Source: Robertkochia flava
Lineage (GTDB): Bacteria; Bacteroidota; Bacteroidia; Flavobacteriales; Flavobacteriaceae
Length of the DNA stretch: 64,000 nucleotides
Direction: 5' to 3'
Assembly (NCBI RefSeq): GCF_020166515.1
Contig: NZ_JAINZT010000007.1
Location: 124,001 to 188,000 of the forward strand
Position 1 is the first letter of the stretch. Each line of letters starts with the position of its first letter. A model generated the notes under the pieces. That model was given only the letters and a program-made list of their open reading frames with translations, was not told where the DNA came from and ran no database searches. Position numbers and translations under genes: made by a program. Positions 43,063-51,240 of the stretch are shown piece after piece.

Positions 43063-44199
43063 CTATAGATGGAGATCGTCAAAAGGATTTCGGATCTTTT
43101 GTAAACTCCGGGTGGTGCCATGGGTGTATAACATGGTGGTCTTCGGGTCGTTGTGGCCCAGTAGTTCCTGGATGTACCTGATGTCCGTACCGTTCTCCAG
43201 TAAATGAGTGGCATAACTGTGCCTTAAGGTATGGAGGGTGACTTTCTTGGTGATTCCCAATTCTTCCAGTAAACTTTTGAAAATACTCCTGGCACTGGAT
43301 TGCGTATACTGTCCGCCTTTTTGACCTTCAAATAAATAATATTTTGGATGGTAAGTTCTGAGATATTCGTTCAGCTTCTCCAGGGTCTTGTCGCTTATAG
43401 GGATAAACCGGTCCTTAGCGCCCTTGGGATGCCTTATATGCATGAATTGACGATGAGTATCGATATCGGAAATTCTTAAATTCAAAGCCTCCCCGATACG
43501 TAAACCACAGGAGTAAATAAGACTGAAGAGGAAGCGATGCTTTATATTCTTCACAGCCGACAGGATACGGAACACTTCTTCCTTTGATAAAACCTCCGGT
43601 AGCTTCCTTTCTCTACGCGGACGTTCCAGGTTATAGGTGTCCAGTTTGCGATCGTGAAAACGCATGTAAAATAATTTTAAAGCACTGATGATCTGGTTCT
43701 GAAATACCCTGCTGTATCCCTTGGCAATAATATAAGCTTCGTTAAACCTTTCTACATCTGCCCGGTCGATGTCAATGGGATCCTTATCGCAGAAAAAATC
43801 AAAAAATACCCGTAATAGCCCTGTGTAGGTGTTAATGGTATTTTTACTGTAGCGCATCTGTTCCATCCAATGGCGATAATCCTCAAGTTCTATGGCCACC
43901 TTCCTTGCTATGGTCTCATCGGGGATCCTGTCCTTAGTATCATCAGCATCAGATAGTTCGGATTCAGATTCGAATCTCAATTTACTGTAATCTACATACC
44001 AGCCTTCCGAACGGAAATGCTGGAAAATAGCGTTTAAATGAAAACGGGAGTAGGGCATAAGATAGGCCCGTTGTTCATGTGACCAATGCAGCCCGTTGTA
44101 TGCGCGGATGAGTGTCCTGAAATCCGGATCGTCTATTACTTCAATTCGTATGTGATGCTGCCCTTCATGCATAAACGGCAGTAAGGTGACTGTTTTCAT
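43063..44199 (-). CDS. Tyrosine recombinase of the cassette array (XerC/IntI-like, Bacteroidota type)
   Basis: 378 residues from ATG at 44199 (a TTG six codons upstream is possible). Residues 1-100 are a Bacteroidota-type extension; 100-190 the core-binding SAM-like domain (YSKNTINTYTGLLRVF); 200-378 the catalytic domain with Arg234 (SCGLRIGEAL), Lys near 259-262, His323 and Arg326 (HTLRHSYATHLL), His349 (LLGHNDP) and nucleophile Tyr358. The end IRNPFDDL resembles the IntI end. Only about 55 residues separate FIPIS from HTLRH, so the IntI-specific insertion is missing. It is co-directional with the cassettes and ends 83 bp before the first core. It probably inserts and excises cassettes. Confidence 0.85.
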   Translation of the reverse strand: MKTVTLLPFMHEGQHHIRIEVIDDPDFRTLIRAYNGLHWSHEQRAYLMPYSRFHLNAIFQHFRSEGWYVDYSKLRFESESELSDADDTKDRIPDETIARKVAIELEDYRHWMEQMRYSKNTINTYTGLLRVFFDFFCDKDPIDIDRADVERFNEAYIIAKGYSRVFQNQIISALKLFYMRFHDRKLDTYNLERPRRERKLPEVLSKEEVFRILSAVKNIKHRFLFSLIYSCGLRIGEALNLRISDIDTHRQFMHIRHPKGAKDRFIPISDKTLEKLNEYLRTYHPKYYLFEGQKGGQYTQSSARSIFKSLLEELGITKKVTLHTLRHSYATHLLENGTDIRYIQELLGHNDPKTTMLYTHGTTRSLQKIRNPFDDLHL

Positions 44200-44214
44200 G
44201 ATGTAAGTAAAACA

Positions 44215-44222
44215 CAAATATA
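44215..44222 (-). promoter_or_regulatory. Putative -7 promoter box for the recombinase
   Basis: TATATTTG on the minus strand is a perfect TAnnTTTG box, 15 bp upstream of the ATG at 44199. A matching -33 TTTG is not evident. If used, the transcript would have a very short leader. Confidence 0.35.
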
Positions 44223-44402
44223 GAAAATAATCTACATAGTTGCTCCTTTAGGAAAACTTTGATAGCGACCATTGCACTCGTTCAAAGCTTACAATTTCTT
44301 TGCTTATCATGAGAATACTTCCTAGCCGGTTTCATCCGTATGCTCTCCGGATAACCTCGCAGAATACCCAATATGCGGTGAATCAAAAATTACTCAACTA
44401 TA

Positions 44403-44466
44403 GGGAAGTGGGGAGGTAGGGAAATGGGGAGACAGGGAAGTGGGGATATAGGGATATTGGGTAATG
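44403..44466. repeat. 16-bp tandem repeat, four units
   Basis: Units GGGAAGTGGGGAGGTA, GGGAAATGGGGAGACA, GGGAAGTGGGGATATA and a diverged GGGATATTGGGTAATG at 44403, 44419, 44435 and 44451. It is the reverse complement type of the repeat at 8770-8863. It lies between the recombinase and the fad cluster. The remainder of the 44223-44549 gap holds nothing else I can name. Confidence 0.8.
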
Positions 44467-44549
44467 GAGGGTAATTATATTATACTATGTTAGATTCTTA
44501 GTCTTTTCTCCTTCGTCCCGGGTCTTTAATTCCGGGGCTATCCTATCCC

Positions 44550-44578
44550 AAAAAAAACCGCCCGGTTTCCCGGACGGC
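44550..44578 (-). terminator. Rho-independent terminator of the beta-oxidation operon
   Basis: On the minus strand an 8-bp GC-rich stem closed by a GAAA loop (CCGTCCGG GAAA CCGGGCGG) is followed by eight T. It lies 55 bp beyond the acyl-CoA dehydrogenase stop. Confidence 0.85.
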
Positions 44579-44632
44579 TTATCAACAAACAACTAAATTC
44601 TAAAACCCTATGTCAAGAGTAAAAAAAGGGAA

Positions 44633-46435
44633 TTAAAAGCAATACTTATTCTCTGCCGTTACTTTCTCGGCAATCATATCTCTTAGTGCAATAACGTTTG
44701 GCAGGTTGGTGTACTTGGTGAAACGTTTAAGTCCCATTAGCATCATACGCTGCTCGTCTCCTTCGCTGATGGCTGCAATACCTTCTTTCCCGCTGGTATT
44801 GATCTTTTCCACCGCGTTGTAGAGGTAGAGTTTCGCCATGGCGATCTGCTCTTTCTGGCTTTCCTCACCAAAACGTTTTGCATTCTTTTCTGTTCTCAGA
44901 ATGGCCGACTCTGCCATGTAGATCTCAATAAGGATATCGGCAGCCGCCATTAACAATTGCTGGTGCTCTTCCAGTTGTGGTCCGTACTTCTGCACCGCAG
45001 CTCCGGCTACCATAAGGAATACTTTCTTGAGTTTCCCCAGCATTTCTTTTTCTTCAGCAAACAGCTCGGAATAATCCGGAGTATCAAAAGATGGAATGCT
45101 CATCAACTCATCCTTAACCTTCATGGCAGGTCCAAGAAGATCTACCTGGCCTTTCATGGCTTTTTTGATCAGCATACCCACCGAAAGCATTCTGTTGATC
45201 TCGTTGGTTCCTTCGTAGATCCTTGAGATCCTTGCGTCTCTCCATGCCGATTCCATAGGAGTATCGGCAGAGAAGCCCATACCTCCGAAGATCTGTATCC
45301 CTTCGTCGGTTACGAACTGGCAATCTTCAGAAACGGCTACTTTTAAAATCGAACACTCAATGGCGTATTCCTCGACACCTTTTAGTTCTGCCTCCGAATG
45401 GGAAGCACCTTCCGCTTTTCTAATAGCGATGCGGTCTTCAATATCCTTGGCAGCCCTGTAGCTTGCACTTTCGTCTACATAAGCACTGGTGGCCATTTCG
45501 GCGATCTTGGCCTTGATTGCTCCAAACTTGGCGATCGGTGTCTTGAACTGGATACGCTCGTTCGCATATTTTACCGCTTCCGTAATCACTCTTCGCTCTG
45601 CATCCAGACAGGCAGCAGCCAGCTTGATACGTCCTACGTTCAGGGCGTTCATTGCGATCTTAAAGCCCATTCCACGCTCGGCCAGCATGTTCTCAACTGG
45701 AACCTTGGTTTCGTTAAAGAAAACCTGTCGGGTGGAGGAGGAGTGGATACCCAGCTTCTTCTCTTCATCCCCGAGGGTGATCCCGTTCTCAGGATCCATT
45801 TCTACGATAAACCCGGTGATGTTCTTATCGTCTTCTATACGGGCAAAAACGATAAACAGGTTGGCAAATCCCGCATTGGAGATCCACATTTTTTGTCCGC
45901 TGATCAGGTAGTGCTTTCCGTCTTCAGAAAGAACCGCTTTGGTTTTTCCGCTGTTGGCATCAGACCCTGCTCCGGGCTCCGTCAAACAGTAGGCCCCGAA
46001 CCACTCTCCGGTAGCCAGCCTGGGCACATACTTCTTTTTCTGCTCTTCGGTTCCATACATTACAATAGGCATGGTTCCAATCCCGGTGTGGGCACCGAAA
46101 GCGGTAGCCAAACTACCGGTGGCTCCTGAAATATAATCGCATACCAGCATGGTGGTTACGAAATCCATTCCCAGTCCGTCGTATTCTTCCGGTACCGCAA
46201 TCCCCAGTAATCCGAGCTCTCCTGCCTTGCGCATGATCTCTTCGGTAAGGGCGTAATTTTTCTTTTCGAATTCCTCTTTTTTAGGCCACACTTCTCTGTC
46301 GACAAATTCCTTTACCGACTCCTTCATCATTTGCTGCTCCTCAGTAAAATCCTCCGGGGTAAATACATCCTCCGCCTTGGTCTCTTTTACCAGAAACTGC
46401 CCGCCACGGGTAAGTTCTCTCTTTATAGTTTCCAT
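44633..46435 (-). CDS. Acyl-CoA dehydrogenase
   Basis: 600 residues, the long flavobacterial type. It contains the FAD/substrate motifs AYCLTEPGAGSDANS and KMWISNAGFANLFIVFARI, and the catalytic-helix region FGGMGFSADTPMESAWRDARISRIYEGTNEI with the conserved Glu of IYEGTNEI. An extra C-terminal helical domain of about 150 residues follows (as in VLCAD/ACAD9-type enzymes). It performs the first oxidation step of fatty-acid beta-oxidation, passing electrons to ETF. Last gene of the fad cluster, followed by a terminator at 44550. Confidence 0.92.
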   Translation of the reverse strand: METIKRELTRGGQFLVKETKAEDVFTPEDFTEEQQMMKESVKEFVDREVWPKKEEFEKKNYALTEEIMRKAGELGLLGIAVPEEYDGLGMDFVTTMLVCDYISGATGSLATAFGAHTGIGTMPIVMYGTEEQKKKYVPRLATGEWFGAYCLTEPGAGSDANSGKTKAVLSEDGKHYLISGQKMWISNAGFANLFIVFARIEDDKNITGFIVEMDPENGITLGDEEKKLGIHSSSTRQVFFNETKVPVENMLAERGMGFKIAMNALNVGRIKLAAACLDAERRVITEAVKYANERIQFKTPIAKFGAIKAKIAEMATSAYVDESASYRAAKDIEDRIAIRKAEGASHSEAELKGVEEYAIECSILKVAVSEDCQFVTDEGIQIFGGMGFSADTPMESAWRDARISRIYEGTNEINRMLSVGMLIKKAMKGQVDLLGPAMKVKDELMSIPSFDTPDYSELFAEEKEMLGKLKKVFLMVAGAAVQKYGPQLEEHQQLLMAAADILIEIYMAESAILRTEKNAKRFGEESQKEQIAMAKLYLYNAVEKINTSGKEGIAAISEGDEQRMMLMGLKRFTKYTNLPNVIALRDMIAEKVTAENKYCF

Positions 46436-46507
46436 TTCAATTTCTTTTGGGTTAATGCTTTCTTTTTATTCGTATGTTGTATACGGTTTGTTCTTCACAG
46501 GTAACTC

Positions 46508-46549
46508 ATCACGCATCACGCATCACGCATCACGCTTCACGCTTCACGC
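46508..46549. repeat. 7-bp simple tandem repeat (ATCACGC/TTCACGC)
   Basis: Four ATCACGC and two TTCACGC units lie head to tail and end directly at the stop codon of the thiolase gene, in the 114 bp gap before the acyl-CoA dehydrogenase. Possible slipped-strand locus; it does not alter a reading frame. Confidence 0.85.
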
Positions 46550-47740
46550 TTAACTAAGGAATTCATAAACTCCCGCAGCTCCCTGGCCGGTACCTACACA
46601 CATGGTTACCATCCCGTATTTGCTGTTTCTTCTTCGCATCTCGTCAAAGAGCTGAACCGAAAGCTTGGCTCCTGTACATCCCAGAGGGTGGCCAAGGGCG
46701 ATAGCACCTCCGTTTACGTTTACGATCTCAGGGTTGAGTCCGAGTTCGCGAATCACAGCCAGCGATTGGGATGCGAAGGCTTCGTTCAGCTCTACCAGGT
46801 CAAGCTGATCCTGCTTTAATCCGGCTTGTGCCAATGCCTTCGGAATGGCCTTTACCGGGCCTATTCCCATAATTCGGGGTTCTACCCCTACAGCGGCATA
46901 AGAAACAAGTCGTGCAATAGGCTCCAGGTTGAGCTCTTTTACCATTTCCTCGCTCATCACAAGGGCAAAGGCTGCACCATCACTCATTTGTGAAGAGTTT
47001 CCGGCTGTAACGCTGCCTCCCTGGGCAAATACAGGGCGTAATCTGGCAAGCGCCTCTACGTTGGTGTCGGCTCTTGGGCCCTCATCCTGCTTTACTGTAT
47101 AATTGCGGGTTTCCTTCTTGCTTTTTGCGTTTACAAAAGTTTCTTCTATGTCTATGGGAACGATCTGGTCACTAAACTTGCCTTCCTCCAGAGCCTTCAG
47201 GGCCTTCATGTGGGAGTTGTAGGCAAATTCGTCCTGGTCGTCACGGGAAACCTTGAATTGGTTCGCTACCGCTTCTGCAGTAAGTCCCATACCCCAGTAA
47301 TAATCTTCATTGCCTTCTTTGGCTACCTTGTAATCGGGTACCGGTTTGTAACCTCCCATTGGGATGAAACTCATACTCTCGGCTCCCCCGGCTATGATAC
47401 AATCGGCCATTCCCGACTGGATCTTGGCAGTTGCCATGGCAATGGTTTCCAAACCGGAAGCACAGTAACGGTTTACCGTTACCCCCGGTACTTCTTCGGT
47501 CTTAAGTCCCATCAGGGAGATAAGCCGCCCCATGTTCAGGCCCTGTTCGGCCTCCGGCATGGCATTCCCCACGATCACGTCATCAATGCGGTTCTTATCC
47601 AGCTGCGGAACCTGCTGCATCAGGTACTCAATGGTCTCTGCTGCCAGTTCATCCGGTCTTTTAAATCGGAACAGGCCTCTCGGGGCTTTCCCAACAGCCG
47701 TTCTGTATGCTTTTACTATATATGCGGTTCTCGTTTTCAT
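46550..47740 (-). CDS. fadA: Acetyl-CoA C-acyltransferase (3-ketoacyl-CoA thiolase)
   Basis: 396 residues from ATG at 47740 ([18 protein letters not shown]; the frame is open to 47761). Catalytic Cys is in [12 protein letters not shown], the second part has [18 protein letters not shown] (active His) and the final Cys in [12 protein letters not shown]. It cleaves 3-ketoacyl-CoA with CoA, the last step of beta-oxidation. Operon partner of the FadB/J-type enzyme and the dehydrogenase, with a foreign-looking small gene between (47782-48150). Confidence 0.93.
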   Translation of the reverse strand: MKTRTAYIVKAYRTAVGKAPRGLFRFKRPDELAAETIEYLMQQVPQLDKNRIDDVIVGNAMPEAEQGLNMGRLISLMGLKTEEVPGVTVNRYCASGLETIAMATAKIQSGMADCIIAGGAESMSFIPMGGYKPVPDYKVAKEGNEDYYWGMGLTAEAVANQFKVSRDDQDEFAYNSHMKALKALEEGKFSDQIVPIDIEETFVNAKSKKETRNYTVKQDEGPRADTNVEALARLRPVFAQGGSVTAGNSSQMSDGAAFALVMSEEMVKELNLEPIARLVSYAAVGVEPRIMGIGPVKAIPKALAQAGLKQDQLDLVELNEAFASQSLAVIRELGLNPEIVNVNGGAIALGHPLGCTGAKLSVQLFDEMRRRNSKYGMVTMCVGTGQGAAGVYEFLS

Positions 47741-47781
47741 TTTAATTGATGTTAGAGTCAAGAGCCAGGAATAAAGACTTG

Positions 47782-48150
47782 TTATTCTGAGCTCTTTGGT
47801 TGAATTATTTTCTTTTTAAATCCGAATATCATTTTCTGAAGGTCCAATAATCGATTGTGGAAAGAATGGTATGAACTCTCGTCGATATAACCTTCCTTTC
47901 TGGCAATTTCGAGCTGCGTTTCCAGTTCGAATGCTGATCCTAAACTGTGCTCCAGGTAACGGTGAAAGTCTTTGTCAGAACTTTTACTGGTTCCCTCTGC
48001 GATATTTGACGGTATAGAAACAGCAGATCTGTTCATTTGCGAAACAAGCCCATAACGTTCAAATTCAGGAAACCCTTTGGTCAATCGATAGGTACTGGAG
48101 GTAATCTCCATACCATCTATCCAAATATTTAGCTTTCTGAAATTGTGCAT
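47782..48150 (-). CDS. Four-helix-bundle protein (23S rRNA intervening-sequence family)
   Basis: 122 residues. FRKLNIWIDGMEITSSTYRLTKGFPEFERYGLVSQMNRSAVSIPSNIAEGTSK and the helical repeat behind it are the S23/IVP four-helix-bundle signature, originally described in intervening sequences of 23S rRNA genes. Here it lies inside a beta-oxidation operon, between thiolase and FadB/J genes, co-oriented. In Bacteroidota such genes are scattered and behave as hitchhiking inserts. Molecular function unknown. Confidence 0.85.
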   Translation of the reverse strand: MHNFRKLNIWIDGMEITSSTYRLTKGFPEFERYGLVSQMNRSAVSIPSNIAEGTSKSSDKDFHRYLEHSLGSAFELETQLEIARKEGYIDESSYHSFHNRLLDLQKMIFGFKKKIIQPKSSE

Positions 48151-48215
48151 CTTTTGATTTTTAAGTATTCAAAAACTATGGTCTTTGCTCTTGGTTCTTG
48201 ATTCGTCTTTTTTAC

Positions 48216-50621
48216 TTAGTTACGAAGCGGCTTCCCCGTCTTCAACATATGCTGTATCCTCTCCAGGGTCTTTCGCTCTGTACACAACGAGAGGAAAGCT
48301 TCTCTCTCGATATCCAGGAGGTATTGCTCACTTACGTAATTAGGCTCCGAAAGGTCGCCTCCGGCCATTACCCAGGCCAGTTTGTTGGCGATCTTTTTGT
48401 CGTGCTCCGAGATGTAATTTCCGGCTTCCATAGAATCTGTTCCCACCAGGAACATACCCAGGGCCTGCTTTCCGAGTACCTTGATATCCTTGCGTTTTGG
48501 TGGCTGGGTGTATCCGGCCTCTGCGATAAGCAAGGCGTGCTTTTTAGCCTCTGCCAGCTGACGGTCCTTGTTGACCACCACAACATCTTTTCCTTTTTGC
48601 AGTAATCCCAGGTCAAAGGCTTCATAGGCTGAGGTCGATACCTTGGCCATACCAATGTTCAGGAAGTATTCCCGGAGTACATTCAGCTCTACATCGTCTT
48701 TTCTGAAGGTGTCAGCAGCTCTCAGCGCCATTTCCTTGGATCCTCCACCGCCGGGGATCACCCCAACGCCGAATTCAACCAGTCCCATGTAGGTCTCTGC
48801 CGCAGCAACTACCTTATCGGCGTGGAGCGATAGCTCGCAACCTCCACCGAGGGTCATGCCGTGTGGGGCAGAAATGGTTGGGATGGCCGAATAACGCATC
48901 CGCATCATGGTGTCCTGGAACATCTTGATGGCCATGTTCAGTTCGTCGTATTCCTGCTCTACAGCCATCATAAAGATCATTCCGATATTGGCTCCCACGG
49001 AGAAATTTGCCCCCTGGTTACCTACGATAAGCCCCTGGAAGTCTTTTTCTGCCAGGTCGATACCTTTATTGATACCGGCCAGTACGTCTCCTCCAATGGT
49101 GTTCATCTTAGAGCGGAACTCCACATTGAGAATACCATCTCCAAGATCTTCAATTACTACCCCGCTGTTCTTCCATACCTCTTTCGATTTCCTGATATTG
49201 TCAAGAATGATAAAGGCATCCTGTCCGGGTTTTTTGATATGTTTTTTCTGTGGAATGTCATAGTAGAACGTGGCGCCGTCCTTTACCGTGTAGAAGGAGG
49301 TAATTCCGGCATCCAGCATTTCCTTAACCCAGGCTGCAGGCTCGTGGCCCTCGGCCTTCATCATCTCGATCGCCTTTTGTACCCCAATGGCATCCCAGAT
49401 CTCGAACGGACCGTTCTCCCATCCAAATCCTGCCTTCATGGCGTCGTCAATACGGTACAATTCGTCTGAGATCTCAGGGATCCTGTTCTGTACATACGCA
49501 AAGAGAGCGGCAAAGTTCTTTCTGTAAAATGCACCTGCCTTGTCTTTTCCGCCAACAAGAACGGGGAAACGCTCGATCACATTGTCGATGGTCTTGGTGA
49601 GCTCCAGGGTGGCGAAAGACGCCTTTTTCGACTTGCGGTATTCCATGGTGTCCAGGTCTAATGCCAGGATCTCACTTTTACCATTGTCGCCTGTTACTTT
49701 CTTATAAAATCCCTGACCGGTCTTGCTTCCCAGCCATTTGTTGTCCATCATGGTCTGGATAAAATCCGGCAGCTTGAACAACTCATGCGCCTCATCGTCA
49801 GGGCAATTGTCATAAATTCCATTGGCTACGTGTACCAGGGTGTCTAACCCTACCACGTCTACGGTTCTGAAGGTAGCCGATTTTGGACGGCCAATAACCG
49901 GGCCGGTAAGTTTATCAACCTCTTCAACGGTAAGTCCCAGTTCCTTTACCTGGTGGAAAAGACTCTGGATCCCGAAGATCCCGATACGGTTTCCGATAAA
50001 GGCAGGCGTATCTTTGGCCATTACCGAAGTTTTGCCAAGAAACTTATCGCCGTATTCCATCAGGAAATCGGTAACTTCCTGCTTACAGTTAGGTCCGGGG
50101 ATCACCTCGAATAATTTCAGGTATCGCGGTGGATTAAAAAAGTGGGTAATGGCAAAATGCTGCTGGAAATCCTCACTTCGGCCTTCGTTCATAAAAGCGA
50201 TCGGGATACCCGAAGTATTCGACGTGATCAGGGTTCCCGGAGTACGGTACTTCTCGATCTTTTCAAATACCTGCTTTTTGATGTCAAGGCGCTCTACCAC
50301 CACCTCAATGATCCAGTCTACATCAGACAGTTTAGAAAGATCATCCTCCATGTTCCCGGTGGAGATCCTGTCTGCAAATTTTTGATTGTAAATAGGGGAA
50401 GGCTTGGATTTCAGGGCCGACTTCAGGTTGTCGTTTACGATCCTGTTTCTAACAGCCGGACTGTCCAGGGTTAATCCTTTTGCCTTTTCGGTATCATTGA
50501 GTTCTCTCGGTGCAATATCAAGTAAGAGCACTTCGGCACCGATGTTGGCAAAATGGCATGCGATCCCGCTTCCCATGATACCCGATCCGATAACTGCTAC
50601 TTTTCTAATACGTCGTTTCAT
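48216..50621 (-). CDS. 3-hydroxyacyl-CoA dehydrogenase/enoyl-CoA hydratase (FadB/FadJ-like)
   Basis: 801 residues. An N-terminal NAD-binding domain (VAVIGSGIMGSGIACHFANIGAEV) is followed by the hydroxyacyl-CoA dehydrogenase C-terminal domain (NRIGIFGIQSLFHQ). The crotonase/hydratase part comes last (from about 480, with HGMTLGGGCELSLHADKV and GVGVIPGGGGSKEMALR), the reverse order of E. coli FadB. It would carry out hydration and NAD-dependent dehydrogenation of enoyl-CoA. MarR regulator and thiolase are its neighbours in one operon. Confidence 0.92.
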   Translation of the reverse strand: MKRRIRKVAVIGSGIMGSGIACHFANIGAEVLLLDIAPRELNDTEKAKGLTLDSPAVRNRIVNDNLKSALKSKPSPIYNQKFADRISTGNMEDDLSKLSDVDWIIEVVVERLDIKKQVFEKIEKYRTPGTLITSNTSGIPIAFMNEGRSEDFQQHFAITHFFNPPRYLKLFEVIPGPNCKQEVTDFLMEYGDKFLGKTSVMAKDTPAFIGNRIGIFGIQSLFHQVKELGLTVEEVDKLTGPVIGRPKSATFRTVDVVGLDTLVHVANGIYDNCPDDEAHELFKLPDFIQTMMDNKWLGSKTGQGFYKKVTGDNGKSEILALDLDTMEYRKSKKASFATLELTKTIDNVIERFPVLVGGKDKAGAFYRKNFAALFAYVQNRIPEISDELYRIDDAMKAGFGWENGPFEIWDAIGVQKAIEMMKAEGHEPAAWVKEMLDAGITSFYTVKDGATFYYDIPQKKHIKKPGQDAFIILDNIRKSKEVWKNSGVVIEDLGDGILNVEFRSKMNTIGGDVLAGINKGIDLAEKDFQGLIVGNQGANFSVGANIGMIFMMAVEQEYDELNMAIKMFQDTMMRMRYSAIPTISAPHGMTLGGGCELSLHADKVVAAAETYMGLVEFGVGVIPGGGGSKEMALRAADTFRKDDVELNVLREYFLNIGMAKVSTSAYEAFDLGLLQKGKDVVVVNKDRQLAEAKKHALLIAEAGYTQPPKRKDIKVLGKQALGMFLVGTDSMEAGNYISEHDKKIANKLAWVMAGGDLSEPNYVSEQYLLDIEREAFLSLCTERKTLERIQHMLKTGKPLRN

Positions 50622-50644
50622 ATGGTTGTTAATGAATTTTATTT

Positions 50645-51088
50645 TTAGTCTTTGTTCAGATAAATCTTTCGCTCTGCAATGAGTTCGTGAATGGTTTGCG
50701 CAACATTGTAAAATCCTTTCAGATCCTGCTCGCTGACATTGGCGCGTATGGTATCGTTAAACCGCAATACCACCTCCCTGGAAACATCCCGTTTCTCTTT
50801 TCCTAAAGGAGTGAGTTTAATGATCACCCCACGGCCATCATCCGGATTCGGGGTCCGAAAGATCAGTCCCTTACTCTCCATGCTCTTTAAGATCCGCGAT
50901 AAACTGGTGGCCTCCATCCCCATTCTCGGACCCAGGGTGGTGGAAGGAGATCCTTTCTCCGGGTCGATACTCAAAAGGGTGAAGCCTGTGGCCATCGTAC
51001 TGTCAAATTTGTTTGCCTCCTCATTATACATACGAGTAACAGCCTGCCAGGTAGATCTCAAAACATAATCAATGGTCTTATCTTTCAT
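50645..51088 (-). CDS. MarR-family transcriptional regulator of the fad operon
   Basis: 147 residues. The winged helix contains EEANKFDSTMATGFTLLSID, GMEATSLSRILKSMESKGLI and TPNPDDGRGVIIKLTPLGKEK (wing). MarR-type repressors in such positions sense fatty acyl-CoA or lipophilic ligands. It is the first gene of the operon that continues into the FadB/J gene 23 bp downstream. A 20-bp palindrome at 51125-51144 is its likely operator, suggesting autoregulation. Confidence 0.88.
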   Translation of the reverse strand: MKDKTIDYVLRSTWQAVTRMYNEEANKFDSTMATGFTLLSIDPEKGSPSTTLGPRMGMEATSLSRILKSMESKGLIFRTPNPDDGRGVIIKLTPLGKEKRDVSREVVLRFNDTIRANVSEQDLKGFYNVAQTIHELIAERKIYLNKD

Positions 51089-51124
51089 ACTTTTTGGAGT
51101 GATGCGATCAAATATATAAAAATT

Positions 51125-51144
51125 TTACTATGCATGCATAATAA
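51125..51144. promoter_or_regulatory. Palindromic operator candidate upstream of marR
   Basis: A 20-bp near-perfect palindrome centred on ATGCATGCAT (one mismatched pair), 37-56 bp upstream of the marR start. Its size and position fit a MarR dimer site. Confidence 0.5.
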
Positions 51145-51191
51145 AAAGTGGTGAAATCCCTGAATTAGATAAACTGCTGATTTTTGGGCAT

Positions 51192-51218
51192 AAAAAAAGC
51201 TCCCGTAAACAGGAGCTT
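51192..51218 (-). terminator. Rho-independent terminator after the acyl-CoA ligase gene
   Basis: On the minus strand AAGCTCC, a 7-nt loop and GGAGCTT are followed by seven T. It lies 23 bp beyond the ligase stop and separates that gene from marR. Confidence 0.85.
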
Positions 51219-51240
51219 TATAGAACAGGTTGGTTGGTTA

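Larger units (their letters stand above)
29251..44199 (-). mobile_element. Integron-like cassette array with co-directional tyrosine recombinase
   Basis: Reading the minus strand: recombinase gene (44199-43063), an attI-like core (GTTGGCA at 42973-42979), then units of gene plus attC-like site down to 30108, with older units beyond. All genes point the same way. In 19 consecutive cassettes the R'' box of a cassette's own site is the perfect 7-base complement of the R' box preceding its gene, with ten different box sequences. That is the pattern expected if cassettes are cut at G^TT and exist as circles. Cassette genes are visibly more AT-rich than the flanking chromosomal genes. The integron interpretation is inference; the repeat structure is seen directly. 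Confidence 0.85.

Noticed and set aside
43063-44199. Prophage or ICE integrase
   Set aside because: No phage structural, replication, relaxase or conjugation genes nearby; instead a cassette array with matching cores.
45398-46129. Long plus-strand ORFs opposite the acyl-CoA dehydrogenase and other fad/pur genes
   Set aside because: Antisense shadows of well-identified conserved genes in GC-richer DNA.
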